DNA from: Prevotella sp.
Lineage (GTDB): Bacteria > Bacteroidota > Bacteroidia > Bacteroidales > Bacteroidaceae
DNA length: 26,575 nt
Reading direction: 5' to 3'
NCBI GenBank assembly: GCA_017442765.1
Contig: JAFRZC010000172.1
Location: forward strand, 1-26,575
A program made the position numbers and the translations under genes. Shown here piece after piece: positions 8,220 to 15,768 of this stretch; within the stretch, counting starts at the first letter, position 1, and each line of letters opens with the position of its first letter. The notes below the pieces were generated by a model. That model was not told the DNA's origin and made no database searches. It worked only from the letters and a program-made list of their open reading frames with translations.

Positions 8220-8810
8220 TCTATATAGATAGAAACCATCTGCCGGAGGCAACGGCTTCCGCCCCCGTATGCGATGCGGGAGCCGCTTGACCGAATCTTT
8301 GTGTAAAAAAATCTTAACGCCGCAGGCGAGACATATATCCCTCACCTGCTCAAGTGTTAAAACCCTATTTCCGTTTTAACATTTCAATTGCCCCCCTATT
8401 GCCCCCTTCACTTCCCTTTCACTCCCCCTTCACTCCCCTTTTTTCCGCGAAACATATATGTTTCACCTCGCAAACCATGGTCTTTTGCACTCCGAAAGAC
8501 GGTCTTTCACCACTCGAAACATATATCTCTCGGAGGTGAGAGATATATGTTTCGCAACGGATGAGGGATGAAAGATGAGAGATGGGGGTTGCATGTCGCT
8601 GTTTTGCAGCGACTTACACAGCGTCTTCGCTGTGCCCTTATCTTCGTCTCGGCGGGCACTCACCCCGCCGCCCCGATTTCGCGCGATTCTCGATGTTAAA
8701 TTCTCTGCCCACGATGCCCTGAAATTTAACAATTCGACCCCGAGCCGCTAATTTTGGCTTGTCTGAATAGTGTAATGCGACACGCCGTGCTGTTCTCGAC
8801 AGAACCAACA
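8220..8810. repeat. Gene-free region with a series of hairpins and palindromes
   Basis: No credible gene is seen here. Hairpins in order: 8322-8349 (9-bp arms, one mismatch), 8355-8381 (9-bp perfect), 8449-8464 (16-base perfect palindrome GAAACATATATGTTTC), 8515-8554 (17-bp perfect arms, 6-base loop), 8595-8613 (7 bp), 8617-8634 (7 bp, TCTT loop), 8651-8669 (6 bp) and 8695-8730 (8 bp). Positions 8391-8446 are almost pure pyrimidine with TTCACTCCCC-like repeats. Positions 8559-8586 hold four degenerate GGATGAG heptamers. A short open frame at 8463-8732 on the minus strand looks random. Confidence 0.7.
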
Positions 8811-8850
8811 AAAAGCGGCCGCAGGTTATTCAAAACCTGCGGCCGCTTTT
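8811..8850 (-). terminator. Terminator of the infC-rpmI-rplT operon
   Basis: Perfect 17-bp arms: 8811-8827 (AAAAGCGGCCGCAGGTT) and 8834-8850, with a 6-base loop. Read on the minus strand it is a GC-rich hairpin ending in a TTTT run, 17 bases after the rplT stop codon. The flanking A/T tracts could also let it work in both directions. Confidence 0.85.
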
Positions 8851-8867
8851 ATGTGAATGGAGTCTTT

Positions 8868-9212
8868 TTATCTCACTTTCTCCACGATAGCCTTGAATGC
8901 CTCGGGATTGTTCATGGCGAGGTCGGCGAGCACCTTGCGGTTGATTTCGATACCGGCCTTGTGCAGGGCACCCATGAACTGGGAATAGCTTAAACCCTCG
9001 AGACGGGCGGCGGCATTGATACGCTGAATCCAAAGTGCGCGGAAGTTGCGCTTCTTCGTGCGACGGTCGCGATAAGCGTAGGTAAGACCCTTCTCCCAGG
9101 TGTTCTTTGCTACGGTCCAAACGTTTTTACGAGCTCCGAAATATCCTTTGGTGAGCTTCAGAATACGTGTTCTTCTTGCTTTTGAAGCAACATGATTTAC
9201 TGATCTTGGCAT
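8868..9212 (-). CDS. rplT: 50S ribosomal protein L20
   Basis: A 114-residue, strongly basic protein of the usual length for L20. It begins [19 protein letters not shown] and contains the family stretches [41 protein letters not shown] and [21 protein letters not shown]20 binds 23S rRNA early in assembly of the large subunit and in many bacteria represses its own operon through the leader mRNA. It is last in infC-rpmI-rplT, 43 bases after rpmI, and is followed by a strong terminator at 8811-8850. Confidence 0.98.
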   Translation of the reverse strand: MPRSVNHVASKARRTRILKLTKGYFGARKNVWTVAKNTWEKGLTYAYRDRRTKKRNFRALWIQRINAAARLEGLSYSQFMGALHKAGIEINRKVLADLAMNNPEAFKAIVEKVR

Positions 9213-9255
9213 AAAATTTCCTGTTTTTAATTTGTTTGACTAAAAAAGTTAATAA

Positions 9256-9453
9256 TTAACGCAGACACAGCAGGTCGCGAACCTGTTTCATGTTGCTCGG
9301 GTCTACGATGGTTGTCTGACACAAGTTGCGCTTTTGCTTCTTGGTCTTTTTAGTCAGAATGTGACTGTGATAAGCATGCTTACGCTTAATCTTTCCTGTG
9401 CCGGTGAGGCGGAAACGCTTTTTTGCACCGGCGTTTGTCTTTACTTTTGGCAT
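9256..9453 (-). CDS. rpmI: 50S ribosomal protein L35
   Basis: A 65-residue basic protein of the typical L35 length. The N-terminal [20 protein letters not shown] and the [19 protein letters not shown] segment are diagnostic. It is a component of the large ribosomal subunit. It lies in the conserved order infC-rpmI-rplT, 80 bases after the infC stop and 43 bases before rplT. Confidence 0.98.
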   Translation of the reverse strand: MPKVKTNAGAKKRFRLTGTGKIKRKHAYHSHILTKKTKKQKRNLCQTTIVDPSNMKQVRDLLCLR

Positions 9454-9533
9454 TGTTTTAATTTTTTAATTATTATTTATAATATGTGGTGGCAACGCAT
9501 ATACCGGGCGTTACGCACTCACGGTTATCTTTT

Positions 9534-10217
9534 CTATTCTTCCTGCTGCATTCTTCTGAGAAGCTCCTCAGCTCCTTTCGCGTTTGCCAGCAGGCCATTT
9601 GCCGTCGCTTCAGCCTCTTGCTCCTGTCGGATTGCCTCTTTGGCTTCGGCCTCACGCCGCTCGTTGTCGCGCTTTTGCTGGCTCTTCTTCACGACGCCAG
9701 CTTTCTTCGGTGTCAGATAGAGAAACATTTTCTTGCCGTCCAATTTAGGCAACTGCTCTACCTTTGCGAGTTCCTCCAGGTCGTTGGCGAATCTGAGCAA
9801 CAGCACTTCGCCTTGTTCCTTGAACAAGATGGAGCGACCTTTGAAGAAAACGTAGGCCCGCACTTTATATCCTGAGTTCAGAAATTCAATGGCATGTTTC
9901 AGCTTGAACTGATAGTCGTGGTCGTCAGTCTGAGGACCGAATCGGATTTCCTTTACCTCTACCTTCGCTTGTTTCTGCTTCATCTCTTTCTGATGTTTCT
10001 TCTGCTGATAGAGGAACTTAGAATAGTCGATGAGCCGACAAACTGGAGGTTGCGCATTGGGCGAGATTTCCACAAGGTCAACGCCTTGCTGCCGCGCCAT
10101 ATCTAAAGCCTGACGGATAGGAACAACCACAGCTTCTCCATCACCGACAACACGCACTTCTTTCACGCGAATCTGCTCATTCACGCGATATTTATTCTTC
10201 AATTTGTCGTTCTTCAT
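9534..10217 (-). CDS. infC: Translation initiation factor IF-3
   Basis: A 227-residue protein. The N domain has the [14 protein letters not shown] and [19 protein letters not shown] signatures (about residues 11-65), the linker is Lys/Gln-rich, and the C domain has [21 protein letters not shown] and the [10 protein letters not shown] strand. IF-3 binds the 30S subunit, blocks premature subunit joining and checks the start codon. After about residue 170 there is a charged Gln/Glu/Arg/Ala-rich tail that looks helical and makes the protein some 45 residues longer than the usual 180. The start is ATG, not the rare ATT of E. coli infC. It is the first gene of the operon, behind a promoter at 10245-10276. 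The stop is TAG. Confidence 0.97.
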   Translation of the reverse strand: MKNDKLKNKYRVNEQIRVKEVRVVGDGEAVVVPIRQALDMARQQGVDLVEISPNAQPPVCRLIDYSKFLYQQKKHQKEMKQKQAKVEVKEIRFGPQTDDHDYQFKLKHAIEFLNSGYKVRAYVFFKGRSILFKEQGEVLLLRFANDLEELAKVEQLPKLDGKKMFLYLTPKKAGVVKKSQQKRDNERREAEAKEAIRQEQEAEATANGLLANAKGAEELLRRMQQEE

Positions 10218-10244
10218 TCAACTGATTTTCTTCTAAAGCGGGTG

Positions 10245-10276
10245 CAAAGGTATTAAAAAATTGGAAACCAGCCAAA
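10245..10276 (-). promoter_or_regulatory. Promoter of the infC-rpmI-rplT operon
   Basis: On the minus strand, TTTG (10273-10276) is followed after 20 bases by TACCTTTG (10245-10252), a full Bacteroidota promoter. It lies 27 bases before the infC start codon, which leaves almost no room for a structured leader. Confidence 0.8.
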
Positions 10277-10327
10277 TAAATCTTCAATTTTTTCACCTTT
10301 CTTGCTTTATCTTTCATCCTTTTTTCG

Positions 10328-10335
10328 TAATTTTG
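10328..10335 (+). promoter_or_regulatory. -7 promoter element of the GYF_2 membrane protein gene
   Basis: TAATTTTG matches the TAnnTTTG consensus and lies 28 bases before the ATG at 10364. The nearest TTG-like -33 candidate (CTTG, 10301-10304) is 23 bases away, so spacing is not ideal. It is divergent from the infC promoter. Confidence 0.55.
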
Positions 10336-10363
10336 CCATCGGAAACAAAAAATTATTGCGACT

Positions 10364-11254
10364 ATGAGATACTTTATCACCGTTGAGGGAGCACAACAAG
10401 GTCCCTACTCCATCTATGAGTTGAAGGACATGGCTATCGATGCGAACACGTTTGTTCGTGCGGAGGAGTCGAACGAATGGGCGCGAGCCAAAGATGTTGA
10501 CGAGTTGCGGCGTTTTCTCGGCTTTACCGGCGAGGAGACATTACCGCCAGTCGTTCAGGCAGTACCCCAACAGCCCGCGAAACTGAAAAAGAGCCATACC
10601 GGATGCATAGTCTTCTTGTTGCTGTTCATCGTCTTGGCTGGTGCGATGGTCGTCACAAATCCCAGCAAGGAACGCCATACGGAGGTCATCACCCAGCGCA
10701 TGGGCAGCATCATAGAGGCAGCCATGTCTCCCGGCCAGAGCAGTAACGCCGACAATCTTGGTGAGGCACTCATCAGAGGTGGAATCGATATACTGAAAGA
10801 TATTTTTGGTTCAAAGACCACACAGAGTGCCATCGGCTCGTTGCTCGACTATCACAACTACTTCCTGTTCTCAACGACAAGCATCACACTTTTTGAGAAA
10901 TCACAGACACTTTCCGTCGGAGTGTTCGGGCATGTATTCACGGTCAACGAGGACGACGTGGAGCGGCTGACAGGTCGCAAGGTCATACAGCCGTCCACTT
11001 CTTCGCCTTCAATAATAGAGGAAGAAAAGGCGACGGAGCAAGTTGAAGGGCCCGCTGAGGAAGTGAGCCCCTCTAATCCGCAACCCTCAGCAGAAAGGCC
11101 CGACATTGTGCGCGACATTGAGCAGGAAATCATCTCCTCGGTTGGGAAGATTGCCAAGAGGCAGGTTGAGCAGCGCACCGACAGCCTTTCGGGAAATGCC
11201 TGGGGAAAGGTCATCGACGGAATGACCGATATTATCAAGGAGCATGTTAAATAG
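10364..11254 (+). CDS. Single-pass membrane protein with GYF_2 and DUF4359-like domains
   Basis: A 296-residue protein of unknown function. Residues 1-52 resemble the GYF_2 domain: YFITVEGAQQGPYSIYEL, then NTFVRAEESNEWARAKDV, the pattern that usually precedes a membrane segment. A Pro/Gln linker follows, then one membrane helix at about 80-101 (CIVFLLLFIVLAGAMVV). Residues about 102-215 resemble DUF4359: the TNPSKE motif just after the membrane, then NYFLFSTTSI and SVGVFGHVFTV strands. The rest is a Ser/Pro/Glu-rich linker and a C-terminal amphipathic helix. The GYF_2 part would face the cytoplasm and the larger part the periplasm if positive-inside holds (KLKKSH precedes the helix). It is a single-gene unit ending in TAG. 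Confidence 0.72.
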   Translation: MRYFITVEGAQQGPYSIYELKDMAIDANTFVRAEESNEWARAKDVDELRRFLGFTGEETLPPVVQAVPQQPAKLKKSHTGCIVFLLLFIVLAGAMVVTNPSKERHTEVITQRMGSIIEAAMSPGQSSNADNLGEALIRGGIDILKDIFGSKTTQSAIGSLLDYHNYFLFSTTSITLFEKSQTLSVGVFGHVFTVNEDDVERLTGRKVIQPSTSSPSIIEEEKATEQVEGPAEEVSPSNPQPSAERPDIVRDIEQEIISSVGKIAKRQVEQRTDSLSGNAWGKVIDGMTDIIKEHVK

Positions 11255-11342
11255 GATGAGGGGTGATGGATGAGGGATGAGAGATTGATAGAAGAAACTA
11301 ACAAACCCTCATCCCTCATCCCTCATCCCTCATCTCTCATCC
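11254..11342. repeat. Heptamer repeats forming an inverted repeat between convergent genes
   Basis: Five tandem CTCATCC-type heptamers (11308-11342, fourth unit CTCATCT) face a complementary GGATGAG-type run (11254-11285). GGATGAGGGATGAG at 11268-11281 pairs perfectly with 11308-11321 (14 bp). It fills the gap between the convergent 10364 gene and thrS and may act as a terminator, though it has no T run. A similar heptamer run occurs at 8559-8586. Confidence 0.75.
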
Positions 11343-11345
11343 AAA

Positions 11346-13310
11346 TTATGCGCTGGGCATGATATTGGTGGCCTTGAGCATCTCGGCTACCTCGTCGTTG
11401 ACGCGCCGGGCAAACTCCTGCATGGTCATGGTGGCCTGCTCTCCTCCGCCCTGCTTACGCATGGAGACGAGTCCCTCGGCGGCTTCCTTCTCACCTACGA
11501 TGACCATGTAGGGCACGCGCTTCAACTCGTTGTCGCGTATCTTGCGCCCGATCTTCTCGTTGCGATCGTCGACGTTTGCACGCACGCCCTGCTGGTCGAA
11601 ATATCGTGCCACGTCGTAGGCGTAGTCGTTGTATTTCTCCGAGATGGGCAGGATGGCCACCTGGTCGGGTGTGAGCCACAGGGGGAAGTGTCCGGCGGTG
11701 TGCTCAATGAGTACGGCGGTGAAGCGCTCCATCGACCCGAACGGTGCGCGGTGTACCATGACGGGTGTCTGCTTCGAGTTGTCCTCTGCCGTGTATTCCA
11801 GCTTGAACCGTTGCGGCAGGTTGTAGTCAACCTGTATGGTGCCGAGCTGCCAACGGCGACCGATGGCATCCTTCACCATGAAGTCAAGCTTCGGTCCGTA
11901 GAAGGCGGCCTCGCCATACTCTATCTTCGCGTTGAGCCCCTTTTCTTTGCAGGCGTCAATGATGGCCTGCTCGCTCTCTGCCCATACCTCGTCGGAGCCG
12001 ATGTACTTCTCTGTGTCCTTCGGGTCGCGCAGGGAGATTTGCGCCTCGACGTTCTCGAACTTGAAGATGGAGAACACGGCCTGTATGATGTCCATCACGC
12101 GCACGAACTCCCCCTACACCTGGTCGGGGCGGCAGAAGATGTGGGCATCGTCTTGCGTGAACGAGCGCACGCGTGTGAGTCCGTGCAGCTCGCCCGACTT
12201 CTCATAGCGGTAAACCGTCCCGAACTCGGCGATGCGCAACGGCAGGTCTTTATAGGAACGCGGCTTCCATGCGAATATCTCGCAATGGTGGGGGCAGTTC
12301 ATGGGCTTCAGCATATACTCCTCACCCTCCTCGGGCGTGGTAATCGGGCGGAACGCGTCTTTCGAGTAGTGGGCGTAGTGTCCGCTCGTCACGTAGAGGT
12401 TCTTGCCGCCGATATGCGGGGTGACAACCTCCTGATAGCCGAAGTTCTTCTGTATCTTGCGGAGCATGTCCTGCAGGCGCAGGCGCAGCTCGGTGCCTTT
12501 GGGCAGCCAGATGGGAAGGCCCTTGCCCACGCGCTCGCTGAACATGAACAGCTCCATCTCCTTGCCAATCTTGCGGTGGTCGCGCTTCTTCGCTTCCTCC
12601 AGCATGACAAGGTACTCGTCGAGCATCTTTTTCTTGGGGAACGATATGCCGTAGAGGCGCTGCATCTGCTCGCGCTCGGCGTCGCCGCGCCAGAAGGCCC
12701 CTGCGACCGATGTCAGCTTCACAGCCTTGATGAGACCCGTCGAGACGAGGTGAGGACCTCGACAGAGGTCAGTGAAACGGCCTTGCGTGTAGGTGGAGAT
12801 GCTGCCGTTCTCAAGGTCTTGGTCGATGTGCTCGCACTTGTAGGTCTGGCCGTCGGCGGCAAACTCGCGCAGCGCGTCGGCTTTCGGCACTTCGCGGCGC
12901 ACCACCGCCTCGTCAAGACGTGCCAGCTCCAGCATCTTGGCCTCAATCTGGGGGAAGTCGCTCTCCTTGATCATCTCGCCGTCGGGCAGAAGCACATCGT
13001 AGAAAAAACCGTTCTCAACAGCAGGGCCGAAGCCAAACTGAATGCCGGGATAGAGTGCCTGCAACGATTCTGCCAGCAGGTGGGCGCTGGTGTGCCAGAA
13101 GGTGTGCTTGCCCTCTTCGTCCTCAAACTTGTAGAGTGCGATGGTCGAGTCCTCATGGATAGGACGGTTCAACTCTACCGTCTCGCCATTGACACCGCAA
13201 GATACAACGTTGCGGGCGAGAGCCGGCGAGATGCTCTCGGCGATTTGTAAGCCCGTCACACCCTGTTCATACGAGCGAACTGAGCCGTCGGGGAATGTGA
13301 TTTTTACCAT
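11346..13310 (-). pseudogene. thrS: Threonyl-tRNA synthetase interrupted by an in-frame TAG
   Basis: Together the two parts give a normal ThrRS of about 654 codons. Codons 1-398 hold the TGS domain (1-62), the editing domain (HTSAH at 73-77, CRGPH at 183-187) and the start of the class II core, with zinc ligands C339 (MNCPHH) and H390 (TQDDAH) and motif 2 at 363-386. Codon 399 is TAG (12114-12116). The same frame continues with Gly-Glu-Phe-Val-Arg-Val-Met-Asp, then the rest of the core (third zinc His in [12 protein letters not shown]) and the anticodon-binding domain to the stop at 11346. Homologues, as I recall, have Lys or another residue here. The truncated product would lack motif 3 and could not charge tRNA. 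An internal GTG at 12104 could start the C-terminal part. Options: sequence error, recent mutation, suppression, or a second thrS elsewhere. Confidence 0.9.
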
Positions 13311-13340
13311 AACAAATTGATATTTTTATTTTAACGCCTG

Positions 13341-13370
13341 CAAAAGTACAACAAAAACGTGGTATTTCAA
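13341..13370 (-). promoter_or_regulatory. Promoter of thrS
   Basis: On the minus strand, TTG (13368-13370) is followed after 19 bases by TACTTTTG (13341-13348), 30 bases before the thrS start codon. An intact promoter argues against long-standing decay of the gene. Confidence 0.7.
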
Positions 13371-13435
13371 TTCTCTAATTTGTTAATAATCTATAAAAGA
13401 AATGGTTGCGGAGAACAATCTGACACATTTTTTAT

Positions 13436-13443
13436 TAATTTTG
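13436..13443 (+). promoter_or_regulatory. -7 promoter element of rpoD
   Basis: TAATTTTG matches the TAnnTTTG consensus and lies 80 bases upstream of the rpoD start. No clear TTTG is found 19-20 bases before it. The transcript would have a leader of about 75 bases with no structure I can identify. Confidence 0.5.
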
Positions 13444-13523
13444 CAAAGTTTTTGAGTAAGGAATACTAGTGGCACGTTAAAGATGCTATCCAATTTCCTT
13501 GATTTTCAACGATTTTATTTCCG

Positions 13524-14396
13524 ATGAGACAATTAAAAATTCAGAAGAGCATTACCAACCGCCAAAGCGAAGCCTTGGACAAGTATCTTGTTGAAATTGG
13601 CCGTGCCCCACTTATCTCTATTGACGAGGAGATAGAACTGGCCCAGAAAATCAAGAAAGGCGGTCTCGAGGGCGAACGTGCCAAGGAAAAGTTGGTGACG
13701 GCTAACCTGCGTTTTGTCGTGTCGGTTGCAAAACAATACCAGCATCAAGGCCTTACGCTGACCGACCTTATTGATGAAGGGAATATTGGTCTTATCAAGG
13801 CTGCACAGAAGTTCGATGAGACGCGCGGCTTTAAGTTTATCTCCTATGCCGTCTGGTGGATTCGCCAGAGCATCCTCCAAGCTATTGCCGAGCAGAGCCG
13901 CATCGTGCGGCTTCCCCTCAATCAGGTGGGTTCGCTGAACAAGATTAACCACGAAATCAATCGTTTCGAACAAGAAAACCAGCGCCACCCCTCAGTCTCA
14001 GAACTTGCCGATGCCACGAACATCGATGAGGAGAAAATCGGCCAGAGCCTCATGGCCGACGGGCATCATGTCTCCATAGACGCGCCTTTTCAAGACGGTG
14101 AGGACAACTGTATGCTCGACGTGATGCCGAGTGGCGACGACACCCGCACCGATAAGCATGTTGACCACGAGTCGATGGCCATGGAACTCGATCAGGTTCT
14201 CTCAAAGGTGTTAAAGGAGCGCGAGATTATCATCATCAAGGAGTGCTTCGGTATCGGCCAGCCGGAAAAAGGACTCGAGGAGATTGGCGACCGTCTGGGA
14301 CTGACTCGAGAGCGCGTGCGCCAGATTCGAGAAAAGAGTATTGCCAAACTCCGTGATTCAGGCAATGCCAAAATCCTCATGAAATACTTAGGTTAA
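13524..14396 (+). CDS. rpoD: Primary RNA polymerase sigma factor (Bacteroidota sigma-70 type)
   Basis: A 290-residue sigma-70 family protein that directs RNA polymerase to housekeeping promoters, in this phylum of the TTTG/TAnnTTTG type seen repeatedly in the window. Region 1.2 covers about 15-50. Region 2 covers 60-125, with LTDLIDEGNIGLIKAAQKFD for core binding and KFISYAVWWIRQSILQA for -7 recognition and melting. Region 3 starts at IVRLPLNQVGSLNKI. Region 4.2 has the helix-turn-helix EEIGDRLGLTRERVRQIREK. Region 1.1 is absent, as expected for the short primary sigma of Bacteroidota. Transcribed alone, divergent from thrS. Confidence 0.96.
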   Translation: MRQLKIQKSITNRQSEALDKYLVEIGRAPLISIDEEIELAQKIKKGGLEGERAKEKLVTANLRFVVSVAKQYQHQGLTLTDLIDEGNIGLIKAAQKFDETRGFKFISYAVWWIRQSILQAIAEQSRIVRLPLNQVGSLNKINHEINRFEQENQRHPSVSELADATNIDEEKIGQSLMADGHHVSIDAPFQDGEDNCMLDVMPSGDDTRTDKHVDHESMAMELDQVLSKVLKEREIIIIKECFGIGQPEKGLEEIGDRLGLTRERVRQIREKSIAKLRDSGNAKILMKYLG

Positions 14397-14666
14397 CACA
14401 AATTTCGTAAGTTGAAAAACATAGATTGCATAGATAACACAGATGGCTCCTGCACGAGTTAGTTCAAGTGGAAGGTGACACAGATTGCCACAGCTCAGGA
14501 CTCATCTGTGAAATCAAAAACAAAGGATCTGTGAAGTGGCCTGGACAGGCGGTAAAAATATGTTCCTCCGCGCAATTTATGCCAGAGAAGAGTATCCAAA
14601 AGTTAGATGAGGCTAAATCTTAAGCTGACAATTTTTCTGCTTTTTTGAAAAAAAGTAAACAAAAAA
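14397..14666 (+). other. Gene-free stretch after rpoD with degenerate CACAGAT repeats
   Basis: No gene is seen between rpoD and the tRNA promoter. The segment has scattered copies of ACACAGAT and its complement ATCTGTG (about 14438-14538). CACAGAT at 14479-14485 and ATCTGTG at 14504-14510 could form a 7-bp hairpin. No clear rho-independent terminator for rpoD is found. Confidence 0.55.
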
Positions 14667-14697
14667 TTTGCAGGTTCGGAAAAAAGCATTACCTTTG
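14667..14697 (+). promoter_or_regulatory. Promoter of the Gly-Leu-Leu-Gly tRNA cluster
   Basis: TTTG at 14667-14670 and TACCTTTG at 14690-14697 are 19 bases apart, a full Bacteroidota promoter. The first tRNA begins 55 bases downstream. Confidence 0.8.
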
Positions 14698-14752
14698 CAA
14701 CCGCATTTGGCGAAATGTGGCTTATACGGGCAATAAAAGTATAAGCTCTCAG

Positions 14753-14825
14753 GCGGAAATAGCTCAGTTGGTAGAGCACAACCTTGCCAAGGTTGGGGTC
14801 GCGGGTCCGAGTCCCGTTTTCCGCT
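14753..14825 (+). tRNA. tRNA-Gly(GCC), copy 1
   Basis: A 73-base cloverleaf with acceptor GCGGAAA/TTTCCGC, D stem GCTC/GAGC, anticodon stem CAACC/GGTTG and loop TTGCCAA, giving anticodon GCC. The T loop is TCCGAGT. The 3' CCA is not encoded. Confidence 0.95.
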
Positions 14826-14847
14826 CGACATTTTGTGACAGGGAAAT

Positions 14848-14929
14848 GCCCAGGTGGCGGAATTGGTAGACGCGCACGTTTCAGGTGCGTGTGCCGCGAG
14901 GCGTGCAGGTTCGAGTCCTGTTCTGGGCA
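14848..14929 (+). tRNA. tRNA-Leu(CAG)
   Basis: An 82-base class II tRNA with a long variable arm. The acceptor is GCCCAGG/TCTGGGC, the anticodon stem CACGT/GCGTG and the loop TTCAGGT, giving anticodon CAG. The D arm GGCGGAATTGGTAGACGC is typical of tRNA-Leu. Confidence 0.93.
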
Positions 14930-14946
14930 CTTTCTGTTTTTTTGAT

Positions 14947-15030
14947 GGAGAGGTGGCGGAATTGGTAGACGCGCTACTTTGAGGGGGTAGTGTCAATTGT
15001 GACGTGGGAGTTCGAGTCTCCTCCTCTTCA
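14947..15030 (+). tRNA. tRNA-Leu(GAG)
   Basis: An 84-base class II tRNA with acceptor GGAGAGG/CCTCTTC, anticodon stem CTACT/GGTAG and loop TTGAGGG, giving anticodon GAG. It is the only tRNA in the window with CCA directly after the discriminator base (15031-15033). Confidence 0.93.
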
Positions 15031-15084
15031 CCAAAGAAAATGCAAGCTTAGAAGCCGAAAGACAGATTTTCCTTCGGTGCAAAG

Positions 15085-15157
15085 GCGGAAATAGCTCAGT
15101 TGGTAGAGCACAACCTTGCCAAGGTTGGGGTCGCGGGTCCGAGTCCCGTTTTCCGCT
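15085..15157 (+). tRNA. tRNA-Gly(GCC), copy 2
   Basis: The 73 bases are identical to the tRNA-Gly at 14753-14825, anticodon GCC. It closes the Gly-Leu-Leu-Gly cluster. No terminator follows, so transcription probably continues into the gene at 15199. Confidence 0.95.
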
Positions 15158-15198
15158 CATTTTTTAGAAAAACTATTACATTTTTATTTTTTGTTTTC

Positions 15199-15750
15199 AT
15201 GAACTTATATTTAAGATACTTTGACCGAGAGACATTAGTAGATAATGTCGATGATGCAATAGATTTTTTAGACTCAATCCCGGAGGTTGGAATGAATGAG
15301 GAACTGGAAGCCGACATCCGCGAATATGTGGCAAGCGACGTGTTTTATCCGAAGCGCTACAAGATTCGGCCACGAGTTTATTTCATCATCATCAAGACCA
15401 CCGCAGCCAACATGACCGACTTCAAGCAAAAGAAAGCACTGCAGAGCGGCCCCGCCAACGAACGGCGCGAACAAACGGCCACCGCCATGATGAGGCTTAG
15501 CGAGGAGCGACCAGGATGGTATGAGGGAACCTTGAATTTCAAGCGCGTGGTAATGATTCCGGGAACAGGGAAGCACGAATACCGCGACACTACTTTCGTT
15601 GTGCAATGCAAGGCAAATTCCGGACTCGACTGCTACAACCGCATTGTTGATCATTTGCGCGGACGTGTTGACAGTCGCTCACAATTCCCCTCACCCAAGG
15701 GGAAAAGTTTCCAGTTCAAGTATCTGGGCATGTGGAAAGAAGCGAAATAA
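15199..15750 (+). CDS. Conserved protein of unknown function upstream of ssb
   Basis: A 183-residue soluble protein with no signal peptide. The start at 15199 is chosen because any earlier in-frame start would lie inside tRNA-Gly copy 2. It begins MNLYLRYFDRETLV, has a helical, acidic N-terminal third (the FLDSIPEV and DIREYVAS segments), then alternating strands (YKIRPRVYFIIIKTT, GWYEGTLNFKRVVMIPGTGKHEYRDTTFVVQCKA) and a final NRIVDHLRGRVDSRSQFPSPKG segment. I recognise no named domain; it resembles hypothetical proteins I associate with Bacteroidales. It lies 18 bases upstream of ssb, so a link to DNA replication or repair is possible but unproven. Transcription may come from the tRNA promoter. 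Confidence 0.75.
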   Translation: MNLYLRYFDRETLVDNVDDAIDFLDSIPEVGMNEELEADIREYVASDVFYPKRYKIRPRVYFIIIKTTAANMTDFKQKKALQSGPANERREQTATAMMRLSEERPGWYEGTLNFKRVVMIPGTGKHEYRDTTFVVQCKANSGLDCYNRIVDHLRGRVDSRSQFPSPKGKSFQFKYLGMWKEAK

Positions 15751-15768
15751 CCCCTCACATACAACACC

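Noticed and set aside
8112..8345. A 77-codon open frame on the minus strand across the second tRNA-Lys
   Set aside because: Much of it is the complement of the tRNA and its terminator; this is a common false call over tRNA genes.
11688..13250. A 520-codon open frame on the plus strand opposite thrS
   Set aside because: It lies wholly antisense to a well-supported thrS. Its translation is Leu/Ala/Val/His-rich with no recognisable domain, typical of the complement of a codon-biased gene.
11346..13310. Genome-wide reassignment of TAG to a sense codon
   Set aside because: Several normal-length proteins in the window end in TAG (smpB, infC, the 10364 gene, the transferase at 17534, the maturase at 24947), so TAG is a working stop codon here.
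11346..13310. thrS as a naturally split two-subunit enzyme
   Set aside because: The break falls inside the catalytic core between zinc ligands, the frame is unchanged across the stop, and the C-terminal part has only a GTG start nine bases on; no split ThrRS of this form is known to me.
15100..15198. Longer version of the unknown gene before ssb, starting inside tRNA-Gly copy 2
   Set aside because: The extra N-terminus would be encoded by the tRNA itself; the ATG at 15199 gives a sensible protein start.
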